Below, in pieces: positions 38,217-48,141 of a stretch of DNA of 64,000 bases; positions within the stretch are counted from its first letter, which is position 1; each line of letters begins with the position of its first letter. This DNA comes from Octadecabacter sp. B2R22 (GTDB taxonomy: Bacteria > Pseudomonadota > Alphaproteobacteria > Rhodobacterales > Rhodobacteraceae), in the NCBI RefSeq assembly GCF_018861045.1, contig NZ_JAHKQJ010000005.1, forward strand, positions 248,001 through 312,000, in the 5' to 3' direction. The notes under the pieces are model-generated. The model made no database searches, was not told the DNA's origin, and worked only from the letters and a program-made list of their open reading frames with translations. The position numbers and the translations under genes are program-made.

Positions 38217-39005
38217 ATGCGCCTTTCAGTGGCATTCGAGAACACCAAAGACACCGAGACCGGGCGTGGACCCGTTCAAGTGGGTTGGTTCCTGAACGAT
38301 AAGAAGGGCGGCATTATTTACGATGCGCCAGAACGTGTCCGATCCGTAGAAATGAACCGTGAGCACGCGAAATCGGCGTCACGCTGCCCAGCTGTGATCA
38401 ACATGGAGAGCAGGTATTTCATGGTGAAATGCCCGTTTGATATTCACATCGGTTTCGCGCGTGACGACAAAGGCAATCCAGTGCTGCGCAATTTGGCAGG
38501 CACGCAGTCCAGCATCCGCGCAAGCAAACTTGGCGAGAAACTGCATATGACGTCCGAGGTCGAATGGCGCACCAAGGGCGTCCCGACGATCCAGCTTTCC
38601 TTGCCCTATGTTTTCATCTCCGACGAGCCTGTCTACGCCAGCCAAGTCAGCCCTTTCATGCACTATAACAAAGACCCTCTGCCCGGCACGATCTTTGGCG
38701 GGCGATTCCCGATCAATGTTTGGCCGCGCCCTTTGATGTGGGCCTTTGAATGGCACGAGACGGATAAGCCGATCAAAATCAAACGAGGTGACCCATTGTT
38801 CTACATGGGGTTTGAAACCCAGTCCCCGGAACGGCCGATCTCTGTGACCGAGACGGAACTCACCCCTGAATTACAGGAATACATGGATTTGATTTCTGGC
38901 GCAGTGAATTACGTGAACCAGACGTTTAGCTTGTTTGAAGCGGCCGAAGAACGGCGGCCAGAAACGCTGTTGAAACCCGTATCGCGCAAACGCGACAAGG
39001 GCTGA
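38217..39005 (+). CDS. DUF6065-like protein of unknown function
   Basis: A 262-residue soluble protein, with no signal peptide or membrane segment. It starts at ATG 38217 behind GGAGAAGG; a TTG start 18 codons upstream is less likely. The general layout (RCPAVINMES, then CPFDIHIGF; later LSLPYVFISDEP; then LMWAFEWHETDKPIKIKRGDP) recalls DUF6065, but this is from memory and the match is loose. It lies four bases before the TPR-glycosyltransferase gene and opens a four-gene operon. A role with a glycan or a modified protein is a guess from context. Confidence 0.55.
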   Translation: MRLSVAFENTKDTETGRGPVQVGWFLNDKKGGIIYDAPERVRSVEMNREHAKSASRCPAVINMESRYFMVKCPFDIHIGFARDDKGNPVLRNLAGTQSSIRASKLGEKLHMTSEVEWRTKGVPTIQLSLPYVFISDEPVYASQVSPFMHYNKDPLPGTIFGGRFPINVWPRPLMWAFEWHETDKPIKIKRGDPLFYMGFETQSPERPISVTETELTPELQEYMDLISGAVNYVNQTFSLFEAAEERRPETLLKPVSRKRDKG

Positions 39006-39008
39006 GCG

Positions 39009-40376
39009 ATGCCAGAAGACGCAAGGCTGGCTCGCATCGCCGCAGTGAATGCTCATAAGGCTGGCCGCCATGATGAGGCATTGCAGGCTTATGCTAGTTA
39101 TCTGGCTCAGCATCCAAGTGATGCCGGTATCTGGACAAACCTTGGCGCGCTATATCGTACTCTCGGGCAACATGAGATGGGCAAGATTGCGCAAGAACGA
39201 GCCTATGGCCTAGCACCAGAAGATAACGGTGTTCGTAACAATTACGCCAATATCCTTTCGGATACGGGTGGGTATGAGAAATCGATTGAATTGCGCAAAG
39301 CGTCTCTTGGCGAAGACCCGAACCATTTGATGCACCATGCTATGATTGGTCGATGTTATCGCGGCATGGGCGATTACCAAGCGGCAATTGATTATCTGAC
39401 ACCCAAGGTGGCGGAGTTTCCCGACGAGTATGAAATCAAACTGCAGCTCGCCTTCGCGCAACTCGGGGCTGGCCAATACGGGGCTGCATTCCGATCCTAT
39501 GATGCTCGCTGGGAGTCTGATGAACTTGCCATGCCGCAAGTTCCATTCCCCAAATGGGAAGAGGGCATGTCCGTGAAGGGCAAAACGCTGCTCGTTCTTC
39601 CCGAACAGGGATTTGGCGACATGGTTCTGCTGGCGCGTTTTATTCCACTCGTTGCCGCGAAGGGGGCCAAGATCAGGTTGATCGCGAAAAAGCCGCTTTT
39701 GCGCCTGTTGGATGGTATTGAGGGTGTCGAATGGATCGGGCCGCAGGTCAGCACGGAGGACCCCGTTGATTTGTGGTTAAATCTGATGGACCTTCCCAAG
39801 ATCGTTTATGGCGCGGACGAAGCGGGCGGTGTCCCGCCACCCACGCGCCTTAATATTCCTGATGAGGCAACAGCTCGCGCCAAAGGTTTCACTGCGCATC
39901 ATGGTCGTTCTTTTAAGGTCGGCGTCGTATGGTCCGGTTCTGCCACCTACAAGGGCAATACGTTCCGCTCGTTCACCCACCGAGAATTTTTGCCGATGGC
40001 TGCCATACCAAATGTGCAGTTGTTTTCGCTTTATAAGGGGCCGTTTCTTGAGGCTTATCATAAGGATGGAAGCAACGCTTTGATGATCGATACTGCCAGT
40101 ACGGACCGTGATTTTGCCGATGCGGCAGCGACAATGCAGGAGATGGATTTGATTTTCACGTCCGACACTGCAACCGCGCATATAGCGGGGTCTTTGGGTG
40201 TGCCGACGTGGGTCATGCTTCATTGGGATGCATTCTGGGTTTATCGTCACGCGGGCGAGACGACTAAATGGTACCCGTCGATGCGTTTGTTCCGTCAAGA
40301 GACACCACAGGATTGGGCATCTGCATTTGATGCAGCAACGGCTGCATTAGTTGAAAAGGCAAAGACACATGGTTGA
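39009..40376 (+). CDS. TPR protein with a glycosyltransferase-like C-terminus
   Basis: A 455-residue protein. Residues about 5-160 are TPR repeats (AGRHDEALQAYASYLAQHPSD is a clear unit). Residues about 170-450 resemble the GT9/GT41-type fold: KTLLVLPEQGFGDMVLLARF, KVGVVWSGS, DLIFTSDTATAHIAGSLGVP and TKWYPSMRLFRQE. Such proteins probably move a sugar to protein or to a lipid carrier. No signal peptide. The stop overlaps the next gene by eight bases. Confidence 0.8.
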   Translation: MPEDARLARIAAVNAHKAGRHDEALQAYASYLAQHPSDAGIWTNLGALYRTLGQHEMGKIAQERAYGLAPEDNGVRNNYANILSDTGGYEKSIELRKASLGEDPNHLMHHAMIGRCYRGMGDYQAAIDYLTPKVAEFPDEYEIKLQLAFAQLGAGQYGAAFRSYDARWESDELAMPQVPFPKWEEGMSVKGKTLLVLPEQGFGDMVLLARFIPLVAAKGAKIRLIAKKPLLRLLDGIEGVEWIGPQVSTEDPVDLWLNLMDLPKIVYGADEAGGVPPPTRLNIPDEATARAKGFTAHHGRSFKVGVVWSGSATYKGNTFRSFTHREFLPMAAIPNVQLFSLYKGPFLEAYHKDGSNALMIDTASTDRDFADAAATMQEMDLIFTSDTATAHIAGSLGVPTWVMLHWDAFWVYRHAGETTKWYPSMRLFRQETPQDWASAFDAATAALVEKAKTHG

Positions 40377-40773
40377 CAATATTCTGGTACCGACGGCTCC
40401 GGGCGAGTTGATCGACAAACTGACGATCCTGCGACTCAAAGAAGAGCGTATTTCTGACGCGACGAAGGTCGCGAATGTGCGAGTTGAGAAAGCTGTTCTG
40501 ATGAAGACCGCAAAGGCGCAGGTGCCGTCCAGCACGGAACTGGACGCGTTGTGGGAAGAACTATACCAGATAAACGCGGATCTTTGGATAATCGAGGACG
40601 ACATTCGGGATTGTGAAAAATCCAAGGAGTTTGGCGAAGAGTTCATTCGTCTTGCACGCGCTGTTTACATCACGAATGACCGTCGTTCGGACGTGAAGAA
40701 ACAAATCAACCTATTGCTTGGATCGAACTTGATCGAAGAAAAATCCTATTCTGACCATGGAGTCGAAACATGA
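40369..40773 (+). CDS. DUF6165-like small protein
   Basis: A 134-residue soluble, helical protein that I place in DUF6165 from memory: ILVPTAPGELIDKLTILRLK near the start and IWIIEDDIR-type and ARAVYITNDRRSDVKKQINLL segments later. The ATG at 40369 overlaps the TPR gene. Function unknown. The helices look like a coiled hairpin, so a partner role for the TPR-glycosyltransferase or the methyltransferase is possible. Confidence 0.6.
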   Translation: MVDNILVPTAPGELIDKLTILRLKEERISDATKVANVRVEKAVLMKTAKAQVPSSTELDALWEELYQINADLWIIEDDIRDCEKSKEFGEEFIRLARAVYITNDRRSDVKKQINLLLGSNLIEEKSYSDHGVET

Positions 40774-41537
40774 GCGAAAACATCAACGAAGCCCGCCGAC
40801 TGTTGCGCAAGGAAGCCAAGAAGCTAGGGGCTGAACTGCAAAAGAACCGTACGCGAACTCGGGCTCCGGTGATGCGTCGTTATCATGAAGTGCAACAGAT
40901 GCTGTCGCCGCTGTATGGCTATATGTCTCAAGCCGGTCAGGACCGCGTTGTTGATACCGTTCTGGAACATAAGCGCGGCGGGACTTTTGTGGATGTCGGC
41001 GGCTATGATGGAGTCACTGGCTCAAACACGTTCTTTCTTGAGACTGACCGCGGCTGGACAGGTGCTTTGATCGAACCGGTGCGAACTCAAATTGAACGCG
41101 CAGAAGTCAATCGGTCTTGCCCCTGTGTGGAAGTCGCCATTGCGGCATCCGAAGGCGAGGCGGACTTTATCGAGATCACCGAAGGCTACACTCAAATGAG
41201 CGGGCTGGTAGACAGTTATGACAAGGCGCTTCTTGGCCAAGTGCGCAACGACAAACGCCACAAAGAGAACGTGATTAAAGTAAAGACGATAACCTTGTCT
41301 GGTATCCTCCATCAGATGGACCTGGTGAATCCTGACTTCATCTCGCTCGATATCGAGGGTGGAGAGATCGAATGCCTCAAGTCCTTCCCGTTTGAAAAAC
41401 ATGATGTGAAGATTTGGTCGATCGAAAACAATACCGGCACACCTCAGATCAAGCAGATCATGGATGAGAATGGTTATGACCTGATCGAATTCTGCGGGCC
41501 TGATGAGATGTATTTTAAACGTTCGCCTCAAGCCTAA
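40770..41537 (+). CDS. FkbM-family methyltransferase
   Basis: A 255-residue SAM-dependent methyltransferase of the FkbM type. The SAM-binding motif is GTFVDVGGYDG, later FISLDIEGGEIECLKSFPF, the signature of the family. These enzymes usually methylate a sugar hydroxyl. A basic N-terminus (residues 1-35) may be a coiled region. Fourth of the cassette; it overlaps the DUF6165-like gene by four bases and ends 68 bases before motB. Confidence 0.88.
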   Translation: MSENINEARRLLRKEAKKLGAELQKNRTRTRAPVMRRYHEVQQMLSPLYGYMSQAGQDRVVDTVLEHKRGGTFVDVGGYDGVTGSNTFFLETDRGWTGALIEPVRTQIERAEVNRSCPCVEVAIAASEGEADFIEITEGYTQMSGLVDSYDKALLGQVRNDKRHKENVIKVKTITLSGILHQMDLVNPDFISLDIEGGEIECLKSFPFEKHDVKIWSIENNTGTPQIKQIMDENGYDLIEFCGPDEMYFKRSPQA

Positions 41538-41605
41538 CACATTTCGTTCACCGCTTTTGAATGTCTGCGCGGTACTCCCGTCCTTAATCAGGAATGGAGT
41601 CCGCA

Positions 41606-42424
41606 ATGGCGCATGGTTCAAACGCACCAATTATCATTAAGCGTAAGAAGGTTATCGCCGGTGGCGGTCACCACGGTGGTGCTTGGAAAGTTGCTTATGC
41701 CGACTTCGTGACAGCGATGATGGCCTTCTTTCTTTTGATGTGGCTGCTCAATGCAACGACTGAACAGCAGCGCAAAGGCCTTGCTGACTACTTTTCGCCA
41801 ACAATCCCCGTGGTCCGCGTGTCGGGCGGCGGAGATGGCATGTTCAGTGGGTCTAGCATGATGGCAGATGACGCAATGGCCCAAGATGGAACGGGTGCGG
41901 TGTCGTCGGTGGTTATCGAAGGTGGTCTTTCCGGCGGAGAGGCCGCCGCCGCTGAAGTCGCTGCATTGCAAGACATCGAGGCCCAACTTCTCGGCATTGG
42001 CGGTGAAAGCCTCGTGCAACAAGAAGCGTTGCGACACGTTGTAACGCGGCTGACCGACGAAGGCCTTATTATTGAGGTGTTTGCCCGTGAGGGAGCACCA
42101 CTATTCGACAATGAAACTGCCAGTCCCACACCTGTGCTCGTTGAGTTAAGCGCAATGTTTGCTCGTGTGTTTTCGATCGTAACGAATCCCGTGGCAATTG
42201 AAGGTCATACGCGTTCGGTTCCATTGGTTGTTGCGGATCGCGAAGTTTGGGACATCTCTACCGGACGCGCCGAGACTGTTCGCCTCTTGCTAGAGGCTGG
42301 GACTCTCGACCCTACAAGAATTGCTCGCATTACCGGTCATGCCGATCGTGATCTTGCCAATGAAGATTCGCTGTCGGTCCGCAATAACCGGATCGAGATC
42401 ACTTTGCTCCGCGTTGAGAACTGA
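41606..42424 (+). CDS. motB: Flagellar motor stator protein MotB
   Basis: MotB anchors the stator to peptidoglycan and carries the proton-binding Asp. The protein has 272 residues starting MAHGSNAPIIIKRKK, behind GGAGT. The one membrane segment is YADFVTAMMAFFLLMWLL, with the channel Asp at its head. The OmpA-like peptidoglycan domain follows (VAIEGHTRSVPL, then ARITGHADRDL). motA is 10 kb away, in another operon. It is first of motB-flgE-flgK-flgL-flgI. Confidence 0.93.
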   Translation: MAHGSNAPIIIKRKKVIAGGGHHGGAWKVAYADFVTAMMAFFLLMWLLNATTEQQRKGLADYFSPTIPVVRVSGGGDGMFSGSSMMADDAMAQDGTGAVSSVVIEGGLSGGEAAAAEVAALQDIEAQLLGIGGESLVQQEALRHVVTRLTDEGLIIEVFAREGAPLFDNETASPTPVLVELSAMFARVFSIVTNPVAIEGHTRSVPLVVADREVWDISTGRAETVRLLLEAGTLDPTRIARITGHADRDLANEDSLSVRNNRIEITLLRVEN

Positions 42425-42513
42425 GTCACATTTTATCTATTAGGGACCGGTTAAGGGCGGGCCTGTAGGCAAGGGGGGAGAATTTAGTTCCTTGTGACAG
42501 AAAGGCCAAGACT

Positions 42514-43821
42514 ATGACAATTTCATCTTCCCTGAACGCTGGCGTGGCAGGGCTTGCTGCGAACGCAAGCCGTCTTGCAACGATCTCCGACAACATCGCG
42601 AACTCCGCGACATATGGTTACAAGCGCTCTGTCGCTGATTTTCACTCAATGGTCATTGGCAGCAATAAAGGGACATACACCGCTGGCGGTGTTCGAGTGA
42701 CGACCCAGCGGATGATCGATGAGAGAGGTCCGCTTGTTGCGACCTCCAATGCGACAGATCTCGCGGTTCGTGGAACTGGTATGTTGCCTGTTACCGAAGG
42801 GTCATCTGTCACCGCCGCGAATGGCACAGATTTTCCAATGCGGCTGGCGTCTACTGGATCGTTCCGCCCCGATTCTGACGGATATCTTACGACTACAAGC
42901 GGACTGGTGTTGCTCGGGTGGCCCGCCGACCCTGATGGCACGATACCAGCATTTCCCCGCGACAGTATTGGTGGCCTAGAACCAATCAAGGTCAATTCGC
43001 AACAATTCGCGAGCGACCCAACAACCCAAATTGAACTCGCGGTTAACCTTCCCGCGACGGAAACTGAGGCAGGGGCTACTGGTGATACTCAAGAGCTCTC
43101 TATCGAGTACTTTGACAACTTGGGGACTGCCGAAAACCTGTCCATCAGCTTTTCACCGACTGTCCCTGCAACCGGGGCATCGAACGAATGGACGATGATC
43201 ATTGAAGACAGTTCGGATGGCACAATCGTCGGCAATTACACGCTGCAGTTTGACGACTCCCCTGGACTTGGGGGTCGGTTGCTGTCGGTGACAGATTCAA
43301 TCGGTGGCGCATATGACGCGGCAGAGGGGATAGTTTCGGTCGCCGTATCTGGTGGCAACCTCGACATTGATATTGATATCGGCCTGATAGGTGAGGCGGA
43401 CGGAATGACCCAACTGTCTGACACCTTCGCCCCGATTTCCATTTCGAAAGACGGCTCGCCGGTCGGCAATATGACTTCCGTCGAGGTGGATGAGAATGGA
43501 TATGTCCATGCCTTCTTCGACACCGGAATTTCTCGCAAGATATACCAAGTCCCATTGGTAGACGTGTCAAATTACAATGGTTTGGGGACTCAAGACCACC
43601 AAAGCTATTCCGTTACCCCGGAAAGTGGCGAGTTCTATCTCTGGGATGCAACCGATGGGCCAACCGGTGATATCGTCAGTTACGCCCGCGAAGAGTCTGC
43701 AACAGACGTTGCTGGCGAACTCACCAACCTGATCCAAACCCAACGCGCCTATTCATCAAACGCGAAGGTCATCCAGACCGTCGATGAAATGCTGCAGGAA
43801 ACCACAAACATCAAACGCTAA
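42514..43821 (+). CDS. flgE: Flagellar hook protein FlgE
   Basis: FlgE forms the hook. The 435 residues open with the rod/hook N-terminal segment (SSSLNAGVAGLAANASRLATI, then SDNIANSATYGYKRS), continue with the FlgE D2-type middle and end with the hook C-terminal helix (LTNLIQTQRAYSSNAKVIQT). The 89-base gap from motB holds TTAA once and no clear box. Typical alphaproteobacterial length. Confidence 0.94.
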   Translation: MTISSSLNAGVAGLAANASRLATISDNIANSATYGYKRSVADFHSMVIGSNKGTYTAGGVRVTTQRMIDERGPLVATSNATDLAVRGTGMLPVTEGSSVTAANGTDFPMRLASTGSFRPDSDGYLTTTSGLVLLGWPADPDGTIPAFPRDSIGGLEPIKVNSQQFASDPTTQIELAVNLPATETEAGATGDTQELSIEYFDNLGTAENLSISFSPTVPATGASNEWTMIIEDSSDGTIVGNYTLQFDDSPGLGGRLLSVTDSIGGAYDAAEGIVSVAVSGGNLDIDIDIGLIGEADGMTQLSDTFAPISISKDGSPVGNMTSVEVDENGYVHAFFDTGISRKIYQVPLVDVSNYNGLGTQDHQSYSVTPESGEFYLWDATDGPTGDIVSYAREESATDVAGELTNLIQTQRAYSSNAKVIQTVDEMLQETTNIKR

Positions 43822-43841
43822 ACCAATGAGGTAGCCGGACC

Positions 43842-45287
43842 ATGAGCATCTCCAATTCACTCTCGAATGCCCTATCCGGCATGAATGCGGCTTCTCGAAC
43901 CGCAGAAGTCGTGTCGTCAAACCTGGCAAACTCGTTAACCGAAGGGTATGGGCGTCGTACTCTCAGTTTGACGGCAGCGTCTATCGGCGGGCAAGGCGCC
44001 GGTGTTGAGATCGGTTCAGTCATTCGTCATGTTGATCGCGGCATCTTGTCGGACCGCCGTTTAGCCGAGTCCAGCCTTGGCGGTTATGGGTCTCTCGTCT
44101 CAACGATGAGCCAAGTAGAAGATACCGTTGGACGCACGGGGGAAGATGGTTCGATTTCATCCAATATTGTTGCCCTAGAAGCCTCGCTTGTGGATGCAGC
44201 ATCTGACCCATCATCCACCATTGGACTTTCAACGCTGGGTAATCGTCTAAGTAGCGTTGCGCAAAGCTTGAATGACGCTTCAAGTGCCGTTCAAACCCTT
44301 CGAGAAGAAGCGGATGCATCCATTGCCGACCAAGTTGACCTTCTGAACACTCGGTTGTCACAGGTCGAACGTCTGAATGCCGACATCACATATTCAAGAA
44401 ACACTGGCGGCGACCCGTCGAGCCTGTTGGATCAGCGGCAGCAAGTCATTGACGATATCGCAGAAATAGTACCAATCAGAGAACTGGACCGCGACGGTGG
44501 GCAAGTTGCCTTAATGACACCGGATGGTGAAATGCTGCTTGATGGTAAGGCTAAGGAATTCGGCTTTGCCCAAAACAACACGATTGTAGCGGACATGACG
44601 TTTGCCGGCGGTGGGCTATCCGGCATAACCGTAGACGGCCAACCGATTGCGAGCGACGGAGTTGGTAAACTTGTCGGTGGATCCTTGGGTGCCGCATTTC
44701 AAGCGCGGGACGCTGAACTGGTGACTGTGCAAGACGGTCTCGACAACATAGCCGCCGACTTAATGGAACGCTTTCAGGACCCCAATGTTGACCCAACTTT
44801 GGCGATCGGTGAGGCGGGATTATTCACAGACGCTGGTTCGGCCTTTGATATTGCCAATTCGACTGGTCTAGCGGGGCGAATTTCCGTGAACGCTGCGGTT
44901 GACCCCGATCAAGGCGGCACTCTGACCAACTTGCGTGATGGTATTAATGCAACCACATCGGGACCCTCAGGAGACGCGAGCTTATTGCAGGCACTTTCCT
45001 CGGCGCTCACAACAACGCGCAGCACGACAAGCGATCCGGTTCAGCAAAGCGCAGCAGGCCGAGCGTCGTCCCTTGAGGCATCCGTTGGAAGTCAACGTCT
45101 CGAGTATGAGTCTGAACTAAGTTTTGCAACGGCTCGTTGGACAAGTTTGCAAGAAGCAGAAGCCGCAAACGGAGTGGACAGCGACTATGAGATGCAGATG
45201 TTGCTTCGGGTGGAGCAAGCATATGCCGCGAACGCTCGCGTCGTGCAGGCGGTCGAGACGATGATGCAATCCCTGATGGAGCTATAA
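43842..45287 (+). CDS. flgK: Flagellar hook-associated protein FlgK
   Basis: FlgK is the first hook-filament junction protein. The 481 residues open with SISNSLSNALSGMNAASRTA, followed by SSNLANSLTEGYGRRTL, and end RVEQAYAANARVVQAVETMM, the paired helices of axial proteins. A long Asp- and Ser-rich middle is usual. GAGGTAG precedes the ATG. It lies 20 bases after flgE and three before flgL. Confidence 0.92.
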   Translation: MSISNSLSNALSGMNAASRTAEVVSSNLANSLTEGYGRRTLSLTAASIGGQGAGVEIGSVIRHVDRGILSDRRLAESSLGGYGSLVSTMSQVEDTVGRTGEDGSISSNIVALEASLVDAASDPSSTIGLSTLGNRLSSVAQSLNDASSAVQTLREEADASIADQVDLLNTRLSQVERLNADITYSRNTGGDPSSLLDQRQQVIDDIAEIVPIRELDRDGGQVALMTPDGEMLLDGKAKEFGFAQNNTIVADMTFAGGGLSGITVDGQPIASDGVGKLVGGSLGAAFQARDAELVTVQDGLDNIAADLMERFQDPNVDPTLAIGEAGLFTDAGSAFDIANSTGLAGRISVNAAVDPDQGGTLTNLRDGINATTSGPSGDASLLQALSSALTTTRSTTSDPVQQSAAGRASSLEASVGSQRLEYESELSFATARWTSLQEAEAANGVDSDYEMQMLLRVEQAYAANARVVQAVETMMQSLMEL

Positions 45288-45290
45288 GCC

Positions 45291-46301
45291 ATGCCAGTTT
45301 CAACAATTGGCGACATGCGCCAATACTTCATGACATCACGTGCAAATTATTCACTAAAAACGGACATGCAGACGTTGGTGGAAGAATTAACCACTGGCGA
45401 GAAGTCTGATCTCACGGCTCATCTTGGCACAAACCAAACCAAACTAAACAGCATTGATCGTCAGCTAGAAATGCTTGGTACATACGCGCAGTCCAGCACA
45501 GGCCTCAGTCAGCTTCTGTCGACGATGCAAATTGCACTCGACGGCGTCGATGGACAAAGGTCAGCGACGAGTGACGCGTTGCTTACAGTGAATTCAGGAA
45601 GCTCGTTGTCTCAGATTGAGAACGTCAGCAACATCGCTCTTTCAGGGTTCGAGACAACGGTGAGTGCACTTAACACACGGTATGGCGATCGCAGTTTGTT
45701 TGGTGGCAATGATGTGGATACAAATCCCTTGGCTAGCTCGGATGTCATGATGGAGGACATACGCCTTGCAGTCTCGGGCTTAACGACTGAAGCAGACATT
45801 TCGAGTGCCCTGGACACCTGGTTTGATGATCCAGCGGGTGGGTTTCATACGCTCGGTTATCAAGGCGACGAAACGGGTACCATGACCCGACCTGTCGGCG
45901 CCAACCAAACGATTGACGTTGACGCTCGGGCCGATGATCCGTCGATCCGTGATACTATGAAAGCGATGGCGCTTGGCGCTTTGGCTGGTGACACGTCATT
46001 ATCGCTGGACCTAGACACGCGTCGATCGATGCAAAAGCAAGCTGGTGATGATCTTTTGACCGTGGCGTCGCCCTTGGTCGATTTACAAGCCCGCCTTGGT
46101 TATGCCGAGGGTCAAGTTGAAGAAGCGTCCGTTCGAATTTCTGCACAACAGTCGTCATACGGCATTGCGCGAAATGACTTAGTATCAGCTGACCCGTTTG
46201 AGACGGCAACACGTTTGCAGTCCGTTCAGCTACAGCTGGAAACCCAATACACCTTAACCGCGCGCTTATCGCGCCTCTCACTGATGGAGTATTTGCGTTG
46301 A
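45291..46301 (+). CDS. flgL: Flagellar hook-associated protein FlgL
   Basis: FlgL is the second junction protein, between FlgK and flagellin. The 336 residues begin with a flagellin-type helix (STIGDMRQYFMTSRANYSLKT) and contain FGGNDVDTNPL, typical of FlgL and flagellin. The C-terminal helix is TRLQSVQLQLETQYTLTARL. The N-terminus is less canonical than in enterics. It overlaps flgI by four bases. Confidence 0.87.
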   Translation: MPVSTIGDMRQYFMTSRANYSLKTDMQTLVEELTTGEKSDLTAHLGTNQTKLNSIDRQLEMLGTYAQSSTGLSQLLSTMQIALDGVDGQRSATSDALLTVNSGSSLSQIENVSNIALSGFETTVSALNTRYGDRSLFGGNDVDTNPLASSDVMMEDIRLAVSGLTTEADISSALDTWFDDPAGGFHTLGYQGDETGTMTRPVGANQTIDVDARADDPSIRDTMKAMALGALAGDTSLSLDLDTRRSMQKQAGDDLLTVASPLVDLQARLGYAEGQVEEASVRISAQQSSYGIARNDLVSADPFETATRLQSVQLQLETQYTLTARLSRLSLMEYLR

Positions 46302-47398
46302 TCAGAATGTTCGCCGCGTTGTTTCTAATTCTATCCACTAACATTGCTTACGCTTCTCCAATTCGGATCAAAGATCTGGTTGAGTTTGATGGCGTTCGCT
46401 CAAACGACCTTGTTGGGTATGGCCTTGTTGTCGGGTTAAATGGCACTGGGGATGGTCTGCGAAATTCGCCATTCACAGAAGAAATTATGAGCAACATCCT
46501 CGAAAGGCTTGGGGTCAATGTGACGGGTGAACAATTCCGCCCAAATAACGTTGCCGCAGTTATCGTAACGGCGAGCTTGCCGCCATTTGCGCGCACCGGA
46601 AGTCCGATAGATGTCACTATTTCGGCAATCGGAGATGCGGATAGCCTCTTAGGTGGCACACTCATTATGACACCCCTCAACGCCGCGGACGGCGAGATTT
46701 ATGCCGTTGCACAGGGAACGATTATTGCAGGCGGAGTATCTGCACAGGGTGATGGTGGCGGTGTGGTTCAGGGCGTTCCGACTGCGGGCGTGATCCCATC
46801 AGGTGCGACTGTTGAACGTGAAGTTGATTTTGCGTTCGCTGACTTGTCCGTCATTCGACTTGCCTTGCGGTCTCCCGACTTTACGACCGCCGCACGTATC
46901 GAGACCGCGATTAACCAAACCTATGGTCGTGGTGTTGCAGTGATGCTCGACGCAGGGACCGTTCGTTTAGATATCACGGCAACGGGTGACGTTTCGCCGG
47001 CTCATTCTCTTGTTCGAGTCGAAAACATTCTGGTGGAACCGGAGCGTCGCGCACGGGTTGTCGTGGACCAAAGATCAGGAACCATCGTCATGGGGGATGA
47101 TGTGCGGATTTCCCGTGTTGCAGTTAGTCAAGGCAATCTCACTCTACGCATTGAGGAAGCGCCGCTTGTTGTCCAACCTAACCCATTCTCTGACGGGCAA
47201 ACGATTGTGGTGCCAAACACAAATGCACAGATCAACGAAGAGCCCGGTATAGGTCTTGCAGAGATCCAAGAAGGCACATCACTCTCAGAAGTCGTGGCAG
47301 GTTTGAACGCGCTGGGTGTTTCACCACGCGACATGATCGACATTCTTAAAAGCATAAAGGCGGCAGGTGCGCTCCACGCTGAATTCGTGGTGCGCTAA
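46298..47398 (+). CDS. flgI: Flagellar P-ring protein FlgI
   Basis: FlgI forms the periplasmic P ring round the rod. The 366 residues have a signal peptide (MFAALFLILSTNIAYA) and the family blocks RIKDLVEFDGVRSNDLVGYG, LVVGLNGTGDG and MLERLG-like NILERLGVN; the C-terminus ends with SLSEVVAGLNALGVSPRDMI, then ILKSIKAAGALHAE. It ends the forward operon, eight bases from the convergent fliP. Confidence 0.96.
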   Translation: MIRMFAALFLILSTNIAYASPIRIKDLVEFDGVRSNDLVGYGLVVGLNGTGDGLRNSPFTEEIMSNILERLGVNVTGEQFRPNNVAAVIVTASLPPFARTGSPIDVTISAIGDADSLLGGTLIMTPLNAADGEIYAVAQGTIIAGGVSAQGDGGGVVQGVPTAGVIPSGATVEREVDFAFADLSVIRLALRSPDFTTAARIETAINQTYGRGVAVMLDAGTVRLDITATGDVSPAHSLVRVENILVEPERRARVVVDQRSGTIVMGDDVRISRVAVSQGNLTLRIEEAPLVVQPNPFSDGQTIVVPNTNAQINEEPGIGLAEIQEGTSLSEVVAGLNALGVSPRDMIDILKSIKAAGALHAEFVVR

Positions 47399-47406
47399 CG
47401 CCGGGA

Positions 47407-48141
47407 TTAGAAGTAGCTACGTACCAGGCTGCCGGCAATCAAACTCCAACCATCAGCGACGACAAAGAATGCGAGCTTGAATGGTAGCGAGACTATGGCC
47501 GGAGGTACCATCATCATCCCCATGGACATCAGGACAGCAGCTACAACGAGGTCAATAATAAGGAACGGTAGAAAGACCAGAAAGCCAATTTGAAACGCAC
47601 GCTCAACTTCGCTTAACAAAAAGGATGGGATCAGAACGGAAAGGGGTGAAGTTTCGATCGACTGCGATAGTGTCACTTCGGGGCGGAGGCTTGCTAGTTC
47701 TTCAAATGTATCCGGTGCGATACGTCCCGCCATGAAAGTGCGAAAAGGTTCCATGACCTTAACAAACGCGTCTTCCAACGACATTGCATCGTTGAGCATG
47801 GGATCAATTCCATTTTCCCAGGACGCGACAAAAACAGGTTCCATTACGAAATAGGTAAGGAACAAGGCCAAGCTGATAATCAACATATTGGGCGGGGACT
47901 GCTGCAATCCTATGCCTTGTCGTAAGATCGATAACACCGTGACCATGAAAGGGAAGCATGTGATCATAATAGCAAGTCCAGGGACAATGCTCAGTAGTGT
48001 CAGAAGCACCAGCAGTTGAACGGATCTAGTGGTCAGTGAGCCGCCGTTGTCGAGTGTTATCGAGACATCTTGGGCAAGAACTGGGCCCGCTGAAGCTACG
48101 ATGAAACCAGCGACGAGCAGTAGTGGAATTCGGTTATTCAC
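47407..48141 (-). CDS. fliP: Flagellar export gate protein FliP
   Basis: FliP is the core of the flagellar type III export gate. The 244 residues have a cleaved signal (ends VLAQDVS), then four membrane segments. Hallmarks are MITCFPFMVTVLSILRQGIG, PPNMLIISLALFLTYFVM and IDLVVAAVLMSMGMMMVPP. Its ATG overlaps fliN by eight bases. It is last in the reverse operon fliF-fliH-like-fliN-fliP. Confidence 0.96.
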   Translation of the reverse strand: MNNRIPLLLVAGFIVASAGPVLAQDVSITLDNGGSLTTRSVQLLVLLTLLSIVPGLAIMITCFPFMVTVLSILRQGIGLQQSPPNMLIISLALFLTYFVMEPVFVASWENGIDPMLNDAMSLEDAFVKVMEPFRTFMAGRIAPDTFEELASLRPEVTLSQSIETSPLSVLIPSFLLSEVERAFQIGFLVFLPFLIIDLVVAAVLMSMGMMMVPPAIVSLPFKLAFFVVADGWSLIAGSLVRSYF

